From positions 1-64,000 of the forward strand of contig NZ_LQPM01000051.1 of NCBI RefSeq assembly GCF_002101815.1: a stretch of 64,000 nucleotides of DNA, read 5' to 3'. The position numbers were made by a program, and so were the translations under genes. Position 1 is the stretch's first letter. Each line of letters begins with the position of its first letter. The notes under the pieces were generated by a model. That model saw only the letters and a list, made by a program, of their open reading frames with translations, was not told where the DNA came from and did no database searches. This document shows, piece after piece, positions 41,689 to 49,910 of this stretch. Source of the DNA: Mycobacterium paraense. Its GTDB lineage: Bacteria > Actinomycetota > Actinomycetes > Mycobacteriales > Mycobacteriaceae.

Positions 41689-42141
41689 TTACTGCACCGT
41701 CACGTTCGCGGTGTACACGCACGACGGCTGGGGGTTCTTGCCCACGATGCTCGTGTACGAGGTGCTGATCGTCGTCGTCCCGGGTTTCAGCGCCGCGAAC
41801 GTCCACACCTCGGTGCCCGGCGCGCCCAGCGCGTCGGAGGTGGGATGCACGAACTCGTGACTGGTTTGTTTGACGATCGTCGAATCGCCGATCTTCGTGT
41901 CGATCGCCCACCGGTACGGGGTGGAGTAATTGGAGCCCAGCTTCACCGTCAGCGTGTTGCCGACGGCCAGCGTGACGTTCTGCGTGATGGCGCCCTGCCT
42001 GAGCACGTCGCTCATGGGGACCTCGAGGGTATGGGTTGTCGGCGGGTTCCTGGAGCCGAAGTGGCATCCGGCCAAAATCGCTGAAACGAGCATCGCGACG
42101 GTCACCAAAAGCCTGATCTTCACGACAGTCATCTCCCCCAT
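41689..42141 (-). CDS. Lipoprotein with chagasin-type (I42) protease-inhibitor domain
   Basis: Encodes up to 150 residues. Lipoprotein signal: hydrophobic RLLVTVAMLVSAI then lipobox LAGC (acylated Cys near residue 26). The mature domain has VGNTLTVKLGSNYSTPYRWAID and GAPGTEVWTFAALKPGTTTISTSY, the loops that define chagasin-family inhibitors of papain-type Cys proteases (NxxTGYxW and GxG..xF...PG patterns). Exported and membrane-anchored. The start is uncertain: GGGGGAG overlaps ATG 42141 and sits next to ATG 42132 and 9 bases before GTG 42123. Confidence 0.75.
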   Translation of the reverse strand: MGEMTVVKIRLLVTVAMLVSAILAGCHFGSRNPPTTHTLEVPMSDVLRQGAITQNVTLAVGNTLTVKLGSNYSTPYRWAIDTKIGDSTIVKQTSHEFVHPTSDALGAPGTEVWTFAALKPGTTTISTSYTSIVGKNPQPSCVYTANVTVQ

Positions 42142-42192
42142 TATGGCCCGCAGCCTGGAAGAGGGTGGCGACGAGCCCGACCACCGCGAATG

Positions 42193-42999
42193 TCAGGAAC
42201 GACGCCCCGGGCGGCCCGGCAGGTAGGCGCGGATGGCGTCGCGGTACGGCCGCTGGCCCGCGGCGACCTGTTCCTCGAGGTACTGCTCGAAGGTGATTGT
42301 GCCCGCGGCGTGCTCCGGGGCGAGCAGGCCCCCGGCGCGGATCCCGTCAAACACCTTGCCGGGCAAGCGGATCGGAACGATGCGTCGGTGTTTGCCGACG
42401 ATCGCCAGGTAGCTGCGGGCCAGGTCGTCGAGCGGACGCGCCTGCCGGCCGCCGAAGTCCGGCGCCCGGCCGATCGGCTCGCCGAGCGCCAGCTCGGCCA
42501 GCCGCGCGCCGACGTCGCGCACGTCGACCGGTTGGAACCTCAAGCCCGCCGGCAGCGCCAGGACCGGCGGCTTCGCCAGCATGCGCAGCAGGAAGGCGAT
42601 CAGATCGTGAAACTGGGTCGCCCGCAGCACCGTCCAGGGCAGGCCCGAACCGGCGATCGTGCGCTCGTTGGCGAGCATGGTGCGGTAGAGGGCGAACGGG
42701 ATGCGGTCGATGCCGACGATGGAGACGTATACCAGGTGCGGGGAGCCCGCCCGTTTGGCCGCCGCGACCAGCTGCTCGGTGGGATAGACGCAGTGCACGA
42801 TCGTGTCGACGCCGTCCAGCGCCGCGTCCAGCCCGGCGCCGCTGCCCACGTCGCCGACGGCGTGCTCGACGTCGGTGCGCTGGTGCGGCCGCCGCCCTCG
42901 GCTCAGCACCCGCACGTCCTGCCCCGCGGCCGTCAGCCGGTCGACGACGACGCGACCCACGGTCCCCGTCCCGCCCGTTATCAGTACTCGATTCGCCAT
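42193..42999 (-). CDS. NAD(P)-binding (NmrA/atypical SDR) protein
   Basis: Encodes 268 residues from ATG 42999. Rossmann start NRVLITGGTGTVGRVVVDRLTAAG (3-26), then RVLSRGRRP (NADP-type Arg after strand 2), GDVGSGAGLDAALDGVDTIVHCV, and HLVYVSIVGIDR, but no YxxxK in its usual place (PFALYRTMLANE offers YxxxL), so it is of the NmrA-like, often non-catalytic or sensor-type, group. Adjacent gene on its upstream side is divergent (43101). The long upstream extension is rejected because it is antisense and has no motif. Confidence 0.82.
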   Translation of the reverse strand: MANRVLITGGTGTVGRVVVDRLTAAGQDVRVLSRGRRPHQRTDVEHAVGDVGSGAGLDAALDGVDTIVHCVYPTEQLVAAAKRAGSPHLVYVSIVGIDRIPFALYRTMLANERTIAGSGLPWTVLRATQFHDLIAFLLRMLAKPPVLALPAGLRFQPVDVRDVGARLAELALGEPIGRAPDFGGRQARPLDDLARSYLAIVGKHRRIVPIRLPGKVFDGIRAGGLLAPEHAAGTITFEQYLEEQVAAGQRPYRDAIRAYLPGRPGRRS

Positions 43000-43100
43000 A
43001 CCCTTATGACCCCCGCGGCCCGCCTGATGTGACAGCTGCCCGGCAAGAAGTCGCGATCGCTCACCCTCCGGACTGCCACGGCAGTGTCTACGATCCGCAG

Positions 43101-44558
43101 ATGACGATATTGGCGGCGCGACTGCTCCTGGCGGGAATGTTCGCGGTCGCCGCGCTGACGAAGCTGTTAGATCGCGGCGGCGCGCGGGGGGCGGTGACGG
43201 CGTTCGGAGTGCCAAGGGCGGCCGCGGCATTCGCGGGATCCGCACTGATCGCCGGCGAGTTCGGCGTCGCGGCGCTCCTGCTGGCGGAGCCGCGCACCGG
43301 CGCGGTGGCCGCGTTGCTCGCCCTCGCGGGATTCAGCGTCGTCGCGCTGGTGAGCCTCGCCCGCGGCCGCGCCATCGAATGCCACTGCTTCGGGCGGTTG
43401 TCGTCCGCCCCGCTGGGCTGGCCGACACTGGCCAGGAACGGATGCTTCGCGGCGCTGGCCGGGCTCGTCGCCCTGGACGGCCGCTTCGGTTGGGCGCTAA
43501 CGACTTTCGCGGTGACCATGCTGGTGCTGTGGCTCGGGCCCGCCGCGCGCCGGCGCCGGGCCTCACGCACCGGCGACGCGGCCGGCTTGGCGCTGCCGGA
43601 CCGGGCGGGCCGCGTCTGGACGCTCGACACGCTGCAGGAAAACCGCCGGCCGCTCGTGCTCGTCTTCAGCCAACCGGGCTGCGGCGCCTGCGACGCGCTG
43701 CTGCCCGACGTGGCCCGCTGGCAGGACGACCTGGGCGGCCACGTCACCGTCGCCCTGATCAACGGCGGCCCCGCCGGCCACCGCGTGCCGCTGGAGCTCA
43801 TCGACGAAACGCGGGCCGCGTTCGCGGCCTACGGCATCACCGCCACGCCCAGCGCCGTGCTCATCGACGGCGGCCGCAGGGTTGACACGGCGCGCGGCGC
43901 GGGCGCCATCGGCGAGCTGGTCGAGCGCGCGGCCCGGCCGACCGGGCTGACCCGCCGCGGCCTGCTGCGCGGAGCGTCAGTGGGCTTGCTTCCCGCCGTC
44001 GCGGCCACTGCGGCCGCCTGCGACAAGAGCGGCAAGGCCAATCTCCCCAGCAACGTCGACGCCTTCGAGGTCGACGGCGCCTGGCTGTGCAACCAGACCT
44101 TCGCGCTGTGCACGACCGCGCCGTGCGTGCCGTCGAAGACCGACCCGGGCATCTCGGTGTGCGACTGCGTCGTCGTCAACGGCTACTCGGTCGGATTCCG
44201 GAACTGCAGCGACCGCGCCCAGTCGGGCAACAAGGTGCGCTCGGCGTTCTCCACGGTCAACGTCAACGCGAATTTCGGTGTGCTGACCTGTCCGTCGGGG
44301 GTGCCGTGGGCCAACTGCCTCGACGTCGAGTGCGAGATGGATCCCAACAATCCCGCCGTGGCCAAGTGCCAGTGCCTGACGGTCACGACCGGCGAGTCGC
44401 GGACCTTCGCCGGCGGCTGCGAAACCGCCACCTGCACGTCGACCATCTGGTCGGCCGCCACGCCGGACCTGCCCGCGACCGCCCAATACCGCAAGGGGAT
44501 GAACCAGATCGGTCAGCCAGTTAACTTCCCGAAGACCTGTCCGGCGTCGCATCCCTGA
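43101..44558 (+). CDS. Three-part fusion: MauE-type membrane domain, thioredoxin-like domain, exported-type Cys-rich domain
   Basis: Encodes 485 residues from ATG 43101. Residues 1-150 are a MauE/DoxX-like four-helix membrane domain with ECHCFG (CxC) at about 93-98. Residues about 160-280 form a thioredoxin-like domain with PGCGAC (CxxC) and cis-Pro in TATPSAVLIDGG. Residues about 290-325 read LTRRGLLRGASVGLLPAVAATAAACDK, which looks like an internal Tat signal with a lipobox. The rest is Cys-rich (at least 14 Cys in about 170 residues). MauE plus MauD-type thioredoxin help form disulphides in methylamine dehydrogenase; here the tail resembles the Cys-rich small subunit of that enzyme in Cys density. 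It may cut into two products; inference. Confidence 0.7.
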   Translation: MTILAARLLLAGMFAVAALTKLLDRGGARGAVTAFGVPRAAAAFAGSALIAGEFGVAALLLAEPRTGAVAALLALAGFSVVALVSLARGRAIECHCFGRLSSAPLGWPTLARNGCFAALAGLVALDGRFGWALTTFAVTMLVLWLGPAARRRRASRTGDAAGLALPDRAGRVWTLDTLQENRRPLVLVFSQPGCGACDALLPDVARWQDDLGGHVTVALINGGPAGHRVPLELIDETRAAFAAYGITATPSAVLIDGGRRVDTARGAGAIGELVERAARPTGLTRRGLLRGASVGLLPAVAATAAACDKSGKANLPSNVDAFEVDGAWLCNQTFALCTTAPCVPSKTDPGISVCDCVVVNGYSVGFRNCSDRAQSGNKVRSAFSTVNVNANFGVLTCPSGVPWANCLDVECEMDPNNPAVAKCQCLTVTTGESRTFAGGCETATCTSTIWSAATPDLPATAQYRKGMNQIGQPVNFPKTCPASHP

Positions 44559-44568
44559 GCATCCGTAG

Positions 44569-44590
44569 CGTCCGCGGGACCCCGCGGACG
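44569..44590 (+). terminator. Strong GC hairpin after the MauE fusion gene
   Basis: Perfect 10-bp arms CGTCCGCGGG (44569-44578) and CCCGCGGACG (44581-44590) separated by AC, starting 11 bases after the stop codon. No following T-run, as usual for mycobacterial hairpin terminators. Confidence 0.6.
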
Positions 44591-44648
44591 AGGTTGAGCC
44601 CTCGACCCACGCGCCGCGCAAACCAAGCCTGTCCGGCAGGATGGGCTG

Positions 44649-46241
44649 GTGTTTGGCCTCGTCCTGATCGTCGCGCTGGTCTCCACCGTCATCGTGGGGA
44701 CGGTTATCGGCCGGCGCTACCGCGTGGGTCCCCCGGTGCTGCTCATCCTGCTCGGCGCGCTGCTGGGTCTGATCCCCCATTTCGGTCACGTCAAGGTCGA
44801 CGGCGAGGTCGTGCTGCTGCTGTTCCTGCCCGCAATCCTGTACTGGGAAGGGCTCAATACCAGCTTCCGCGAGATCCGCGCGAACGCGCGCATCATCGTG
44901 TTCCTCAGCATCGCGCTGGTGATCGCCACCGCGGCCGCCGTGTCGTGGACGGCGCGGGCGCTGGGCATGGATCCGCACGCGGCGGGCGTGCTCGGCGCCG
45001 TGCTCTCCCCGACCGACGCCGCCGCGGTGGCCGGCCTCGCCAAAAAGCTGCCGCGCCGGTCACTGACCGTGCTCAAGGCGGAGAGTCTCATCAACGACGG
45101 GACGGCGCTGGTGCTGTTCACCGTCAGCGTGAACGTCGCGATCGGCGGGGCCGCGATCACCCCGCTCGAGGTGTCCGGCCGGTTCGTCCTTTCCTACCTC
45201 GGCGGCATTGCCGCCGGGCTGCTGGTCGGCGGGGCGGCGACCCTCATCCGCAAACGACTGGACGCCCCGCAGGAGGAAGGGGCGCTGAGCCTGCTGACGC
45301 CGTTCGCGGCGTTCCTGCTGGCTCAGGCGTTCGACTGCAGCGGCGTGGTCGCGGTCGTGGTGTCGGCGCTGGTGCTCGCCTACGCCGGCCCGCTGGTGAT
45401 CCGGGCCCGATCCCGCCTCGAGGCCTACGCCTTCTGGGACATCGCGACCTTCCTGCTCAACGGTTCGCTGTGGGTGTTCGTCGGGGTGCAGATCCCGGGC
45501 GCGCTGCGTGGTATCGCGGGCGTCGACGGTGGGTTTCGCCACGCCGGCTACGTCGCACTGGCCGTCACCGGCGTCGTGATCGCGTCCCGGATCGTGTGGG
45601 GGGAAGCCACCACAGCGCTGCTTCGGCTCATCGACCGCCGCGAGGTGCAACGCAACCGTCGCGTCAGCTGGCGCCAGCGCTTCCTCACCGCGTGGGCGGG
45701 ATTCCGCGGAGCCGTGTCGCTGGCCGCGGCGGTGGCCGTCCCCACGACCACGCTCAGCGGCGCGCCGTTCCCGGATCGCAGCCTGCTGATCTTCATCGTG
45801 GTCGTCGTCATCCTCGTCACCGTCCTGGTTCAGGGCACCACGCTGCCGCTCGTCGTCCGCTGGGCCAAGATGCCCGACGACGTCGCCTACGTTCAGGAGC
45901 TGGAAATGGCCCGAACGCGCGGTGTCCAGGCCGCACTTGCCGCGCTGCCCACGGTCGCCGACGAAGTCGGCATCAGCGACGACCTGCGGCGGCGGCTGCA
46001 AAAGGAATACGAGGAGAAGGCCGCGCTCGCCCAGGCCACCGAGGACGGTTCTACGGACAGCCGCCTGGTCAAGGGCAAGGAAAAGGTCCGGCGGGTGCGG
46101 CTCGGTGTGCTCGAACACAAGCGCCGCGAAATCACCGCGCTGCGCAACCAAAATCTCATCGACGACATCGTGCTCCGCGAGTTGCAAAACGAGATGGACC
46201 TCGAGGAAGTGCAGCTCCTCGACGCCGCCGACGACCATTAG
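44649..46241 (+). CDS. Na+/H+ antiporter (CPA1, NhaP-like)
   Basis: Encodes 530 residues from GTG 44649 with AGGATGGG 5-12 bases upstream. About 12 membrane segments. CPA1 landmarks: LPAILYWEGLNTSF, GAVLSPTDAAAV (about 112-123), KAESLINDGTALVLF (with the ND transport pair), and SWRQRFLTAWAGFRGAVSLAAAVAVP (substrate-site Arg in TM11). The C-terminal about 110 residues are a charged cytosolic coiled-coil region (LRRRLQKEYEEKAALAQATE..., ITALRNQNLIDDIVLRELQNE) that may regulate transport. Exchanges Na+ or K+ for protons. The next gene begins 8 bases downstream. Confidence 0.9.
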   Translation: MFGLVLIVALVSTVIVGTVIGRRYRVGPPVLLILLGALLGLIPHFGHVKVDGEVVLLLFLPAILYWEGLNTSFREIRANARIIVFLSIALVIATAAAVSWTARALGMDPHAAGVLGAVLSPTDAAAVAGLAKKLPRRSLTVLKAESLINDGTALVLFTVSVNVAIGGAAITPLEVSGRFVLSYLGGIAAGLLVGGAATLIRKRLDAPQEEGALSLLTPFAAFLLAQAFDCSGVVAVVVSALVLAYAGPLVIRARSRLEAYAFWDIATFLLNGSLWVFVGVQIPGALRGIAGVDGGFRHAGYVALAVTGVVIASRIVWGEATTALLRLIDRREVQRNRRVSWRQRFLTAWAGFRGAVSLAAAVAVPTTTLSGAPFPDRSLLIFIVVVVILVTVLVQGTTLPLVVRWAKMPDDVAYVQELEMARTRGVQAALAALPTVADEVGISDDLRRRLQKEYEEKAALAQATEDGSTDSRLVKGKEKVRRVRLGVLEHKRREITALRNQNLIDDIVLRELQNEMDLEEVQLLDAADDH

Positions 46242-46249
46242 GGCGCCTG

Positions 46250-47407
46250 ATGTTGCAGACGGTCGCCATCCGCGGATACCGCTCGCTGCGCGAGGTGATC
46301 GTTCCGCTGGGCCGGCTGTCCCTCGTCACGGGGGCCAACGGCGCGGGCAAGTCGTCGCTTTACCGCGCGCTGCGGCTGCTGGCCGACTGCGGGCGCGGCG
46401 AAGTGATCGGCTCGCTGGCCCGCGAGGGCGGGCTGCAGTCGGTGCTGTGGGCCGGCCCCGAGCAGCTGGGCGGAGCGCAGCGCACCGGCAAGGCCCAGGG
46501 GACGGTGCGCACCCGGCCGGTGTCGCTCGAAATGGGTTTCGCCGCAGACGATTTCGGCTACCTCGTCGACCTCGGGATACCGCAGATGGCGGGGATCAAT
46601 TCCGCCTTCGCCCGCGACCCCGAGATCAAGCGGGAAGCAGTGTTCGCCGGGCCGGTGCTGCGTAACGGCACCACGCTGGTGCGCCGAACCCGCGATTTCG
46701 CCGAGGTGAGCGCGGAATCGGGCCGGGGTTTCGACGAGTTGAGCCGGTCCCTGCCGTCGTATCGCAGCGTGCTGGCCGAGTACGCCAACCCGCACGCGCT
46801 GCCCGAATTGGCCGCGGTGCGCGAGCGGTTGCGCGGCTGGCGCTTCTACGACGGCTTCCGCGTCGACCCCGGCGCGCCGGCGCGGCACCCCCAGGTTGGC
46901 ACGCGCACCCCGGTGCTCTCCGACGACGGCCACGACCTGGCCGCAGCCATCCAGACCATCATCGAGGCCGGGTTCGACGACCTGGCCCGCACCGTCGCCG
47001 ACGCGTTCGACGGCGCCACCGTCTCCGTCGCCGAGCACGACGGGGTGTTCGACCTCCAGCTCAAGCAGCGCGGCATGCTGCGCCCGCTGCGGGCGGCCGA
47101 ATTATCCGACGGCACACTGCGATTCCTGCTCTGGACCGCCGCGCTGCTCAGCCCGCAAGCGCCGTCGCTGATGGTGCTCAACGAGCCCGAAACCTCCCTG
47201 CACCCAGACCTGGTGCGGCCGCTCGCGTCGCTGATCCGCACCGCCGCCACCCACACCCAGGTCGTCGTCGTCACCCATTCGCGCGCGCTGCTGGAAGCCG
47301 CCGGTGACGACACGGTCGAGATCGAGCTCTACAAGGAGTGGGGCGAGACGCGCATCGCCGGGCAGGACCTGCTGACGACGCCGCGCTGGGACTGGGGCAA
47401 GCGGTAG
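46250..47407 (+). CDS. OLD/RecF-like AAA ATPase (AAA_21 family)
   Basis: Encodes 385 residues. ABC-type ATPase without membrane part: TVAIRGYRSLREVIVPL, Walker A GANGAGKSS (29-37), then ABC signature-like LSDGTLRFLLW (about 286-296), Walker B SLMVLNEPETSLHPD (about 308-322) and switch His in VVVTHSRALLE. No TOPRIM domain follows, so it is not a full OLD nuclease. Similar stand-alone ATPases occur in defence and DNA-repair contexts, but the neighbours (NhaP, TetR) do not indicate a job. It may share a transcript with nhaP (8-base gap). Confidence 0.82.
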   Translation: MLQTVAIRGYRSLREVIVPLGRLSLVTGANGAGKSSLYRALRLLADCGRGEVIGSLAREGGLQSVLWAGPEQLGGAQRTGKAQGTVRTRPVSLEMGFAADDFGYLVDLGIPQMAGINSAFARDPEIKREAVFAGPVLRNGTTLVRRTRDFAEVSAESGRGFDELSRSLPSYRSVLAEYANPHALPELAAVRERLRGWRFYDGFRVDPGAPARHPQVGTRTPVLSDDGHDLAAAIQTIIEAGFDDLARTVADAFDGATVSVAEHDGVFDLQLKQRGMLRPLRAAELSDGTLRFLLWTAALLSPQAPSLMVLNEPETSLHPDLVRPLASLIRTAATHTQVVVVTHSRALLEAAGDDTVEIELYKEWGETRIAGQDLLTTPRWDWGKR

Positions 47408-47452
47408 GCCTCGGCCGCACCATCGCGCTGGAGTGTGCGCCTGGGGCTTTTC

Positions 47453-47505
47453 AGTGTGAGCCCACGGCGACGTTTGTCGGCGTGTCGCCGCCCTAACCTC
47501 ACACT
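47453..47505. repeat. Small palindromic intergenic repeat
   Basis: Ends AGTGTGAG (47453-47460) and CTCACACT (47498-47505) are perfectly complementary; inside, GGCGAC (47466-47471) pairs with GTCGCC (47484-47489). It lies between the ATPase stop (47407) and the TetR operator. No coding potential. Could be a terminator or mobile repeat of a second kind. Confidence 0.55.
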
Positions 47506-47512
47506 CAGGAAA

Positions 47513-47545
47513 TTGCCCGTCAGGCAATCTTGCCCGTCGTGCAAG
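47513..47545. promoter_or_regulatory. Candidate TetR operator, two overlapping dyads
   Basis: TTGCC (47513-47517)/GGCAA (47523-47527) with 5-base spacer, and CTTGC (47529-47533)/GCAAG (47541-47545) with 7-base spacer; TTGCCCGTC is directly repeated at 47513 and 47530. It lies 20 bases upstream of the TetR ATG at 47566. Confidence 0.6.
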
Positions 47546-47565
47546 TTTGGCGTACGTTGGTGCGC

Positions 47566-48207
47566 ATGCCCAACCAACCGACCGGACTGCGCGAGCGCAA
47601 GAAGGCCGACACCCGGCGCGCGCTCAGCGACGCCGCGCTGAACCTGGCGTTCGAACGCGGGCTGGAAAACGTGACGCGCGACGAGATCGCCGGCCTGGCC
47701 GGGGTGTCGCCGCGCACGTTCAACAACTACTTCAGCGGCAAGTACGAGGCGCTGGCCTACCGGCAGACCGAACGCATGCGCCGCAGCCTGGCCGCGCTGC
47801 GGCAGCGCCCCGCCGACGAACCGCTGTGGACGGCGCTCGAGCACGCGGTGCTCAACCCGCTGGAAGAGGATTTCCGCGACGTCTACGGCGCCGAAAATCA
47901 GGTGCCGAGCCGCAAAGATCTCGTCGAAGCGCGCAAGCTGCTGATGAACCCTCAGGTGCGTAACGCCCTGCCGCAGCGGGTTTTTGACGAGTGGCTCCAG
48001 GCGATCGCCGAACGCACCGGCACCGATCCCGAGCGCGACATGTACCCGCGGCTGGTCGTGGCCGTCGTGCGCGCCATCGGCGACGTGGCGGCCGAGGCCT
48101 ACGTGCGGGCCGACCCGCCGGTGGCCATCACCGACCTGATCCGCGCCGGCTTCGCCGCCGTCAGCGCGGGACTGCCCGAGCCCGTCAAGGAGGCACACCA
48201 TGGCTGA
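47566..48207 (+). CDS. TetR family transcriptional regulator
   Basis: Encodes 213 residues from ATG 47566. HTH: ERKKADTRRALSDAALNLAFERGLENVTRDEIAGLAGVSPRTFNNYFSGKYEAL. The C-terminal part is helical. An 8-base overlap with the downstream FAD monooxygenase gene (48200-48207) makes the two a coupled operon, so the regulator probably senses a substrate or product of the monooxygenase and binds the dyads at 47513-47545. Confidence 0.9.
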   Translation: MPNQPTGLRERKKADTRRALSDAALNLAFERGLENVTRDEIAGLAGVSPRTFNNYFSGKYEALAYRQTERMRRSLAALRQRPADEPLWTALEHAVLNPLEEDFRDVYGAENQVPSRKDLVEARKLLMNPQVRNALPQRVFDEWLQAIAERTGTDPERDMYPRLVVAVVRAIGDVAAEAYVRADPPVAITDLIRAGFAAVSAGLPEPVKEAHHG

Positions 48208-49723
48208 CGAATCGGCCGACATCGTCATCGCGGGCGCCGGGCCCAACGGGCTGATGCTCGCCTGCGAGCTGGCGCTGGCCGGGATCCGCCCCGTCGTGCT
48301 GGACGGCCTCCCCGGACCCAGCCTCGAGCCCAAGGCCAACGGCCTTGTCGGCCAAGTGGTTCGGATGCTCGACATGCGCGGCCTGTACCGGGAGTTCAGC
48401 GGCGACCCCAATTCCCCGCAGCCGGTCTACGGGTGGATCTTCGCGGCCATGACGCTGAACTTCCTCGGCATGCCCGACAACCCGATGTACGCACTGGCCA
48501 TCCAGCAGCCCCGGGTGGTACGGCTGCTGGAGAAGCGGGCGCGGGACCTCGGGGTGGACCTGCGCTGGGGCCACGAACTCACCGGCCTGCGCAAGGAGCC
48601 GAATTCCGTTGAGCTGACGGTGTCCTCGCCGGAGCGCGAGTATCGCATCACCGCCGGGCATCTGGTGGGGGCCGACGGCGGGCGGAGCCTGGTCCGCAAG
48701 ACCGTCGGCATCGACTTCCCCGGCTACACATCGAAGACCGTCGGGCGGCTGGCCCACGTGCACATCCCCGACGGACTCCGCCGCCCCGACGGCGGCATCG
48801 ACGTTCCCGGATTCGGCCGGATTGCGTTCGGCCACACGCGGTTGGATCGCGGCGGGCTGATCTACGCCGAGTTCGAACCCGGCCGCTCGCTGTTCGGCAC
48901 CATCGAATTCGGGCCACCGGTCGAGGACAAACCCATGAGCCTGACCGAGCTGCGCGAGAGCGCGCGGCGCGTCCTCGGCGTCGACCTGCCGTTCGAGGAA
49001 CCGAAAGGCCCAGGGCCGCATGCCCTGCGCCGGATCAACGGCCAGAACACGCGCCACGCTGAGCGCTACCGCGACGGGCGGGTCCTGCTGCTCGGGGATG
49101 CCGCCCATGTGCACAGCGCCATGGGCGGGCCGGGCCTGAACCTTGGCCTGCAGGACGCGATGAACCTGGGCTGGAAGCTCGCGGCCCACCTCAACGGCTG
49201 GGCGCCCGCCGGTTTGCTCGACACGTACGAGTCCGAGCGCCACCCCGTCGGCGAGCGCGTCATGATGCATTCGCTGTCGCAGACCGCCCTCATGGCACCG
49301 GGCCCCGAAGTCGCCGCGCTGCGAACGCTGATGGGCGAACTGTTCGCCATTCCCGACGTGGCCCGGCACATGGCGAAACTGTTGGCCGGCAACGACGTCC
49401 GCTACGACGTGGGCGACGACCACCCGCTGTCGGGCCGGCCCGTGCCCCCACTCACCCTCGACGACGGCCGGCGCGTCGAAGAACTGCTCCACGAGGCGCG
49501 CCCGGTGCTGCTCGATTTCGGCGGCGGCGTCGGCGCCACGGCGCGCGGGTGGGCCGACCGGGTCGACGTCGTCGAGGCGACCGCGGCCGAGCGTCCCGCC
49601 GCGGCGATGCTGCTGCGGCCCGACGGCTACGTGGCCTGGGCGGCGGACGCGTTCGGGGCAGACGACGAAGCGGGCCTGCGCGGCGCGCTGCGGCGCTGGT
49701 TCGGCCCCGAGTCGGCGCTGTGA
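48200..49723 (+). CDS. FAD-dependent aromatic-type monooxygenase (rifampicin monooxygenase-like, class A)
   Basis: Encodes 507 residues from ATG 48200 with AAGGAGG 7 bases upstream. Motifs of the p-hydroxybenzoate hydroxylase group: GAGPNGLMLACELALAG (Rossmann FAD, 12-28), LVGADGGRSLVRK (DG motif, about 155-167), and RVLLLGDAAHVHSAMGGPGLNLGLQDAMNL (GD motif, about 294-323). A C-terminal thioredoxin-like domain (about 400-507; RPVLLDFGGGV...) is typical of the branch that includes rifampicin monooxygenase and polyketide hydroxylases. It uses NAD(P)H and O2 to hydroxylate an aromatic substrate. It is regulated by the overlapping TetR gene. Exact substrate is unknown. Confidence 0.87.
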   Translation: MADESADIVIAGAGPNGLMLACELALAGIRPVVLDGLPGPSLEPKANGLVGQVVRMLDMRGLYREFSGDPNSPQPVYGWIFAAMTLNFLGMPDNPMYALAIQQPRVVRLLEKRARDLGVDLRWGHELTGLRKEPNSVELTVSSPEREYRITAGHLVGADGGRSLVRKTVGIDFPGYTSKTVGRLAHVHIPDGLRRPDGGIDVPGFGRIAFGHTRLDRGGLIYAEFEPGRSLFGTIEFGPPVEDKPMSLTELRESARRVLGVDLPFEEPKGPGPHALRRINGQNTRHAERYRDGRVLLLGDAAHVHSAMGGPGLNLGLQDAMNLGWKLAAHLNGWAPAGLLDTYESERHPVGERVMMHSLSQTALMAPGPEVAALRTLMGELFAIPDVARHMAKLLAGNDVRYDVGDDHPLSGRPVPPLTLDDGRRVEELLHEARPVLLDFGGGVGATARGWADRVDVVEATAAERPAAAMLLRPDGYVAWAADAFGADDEAGLRGALRRWFGPESAL

Positions 49724-49726
49724 CAG

Positions 49727-49881
49727 TCACATGCGCCACAGGCGTCTCCGTCAGAGTCGGCACCCTTTGTGCCCGCCTCTGAGCGACAACGCCAAGGCGC
49801 GCACCGCATCACGACGGATTGTCGCTCGGAGGCGGGCACAACGAGCATTCCTCCCGCCAGGGGCCAACGTGACGGATGTGA
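49727..49881. repeat. Intergenic palindromic repeat element, copy 2
   Basis: Ends TCACATGCGCCAC (49727-49739) and GTGACGGATGTGA (49869-49881) are inverted with 11 of 13 matches. The inner arms, 49769-49789 and 49819-49839, correspond to the inner arms of the copy at 33127-33306 with a few changes. The GGCACCCTTTGTGCCC block of this copy equals the opposite strand of the copy-1 right arm, so the two copies lie in opposite orientations. Lies between convergent genes. Confidence 0.75.
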
Positions 49882-49910
49882 CTAGATGCCTTGGCGGACC
49901 ACTCGCGGCC

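Noticed and set aside
42297..43100. Upstream extension of the MauE fusion gene
   Set aside because: Arg/Pro-rich shadow of the NmrA-like gene on the opposite strand; ATG 43101 begins the membrane domain.
44594..46249. Upstream extension of the OLD-like ATPase
   Set aside because: Arg-rich reading in an alternative frame of the antiporter gene; ATG 46250 begins the ATPase motif.
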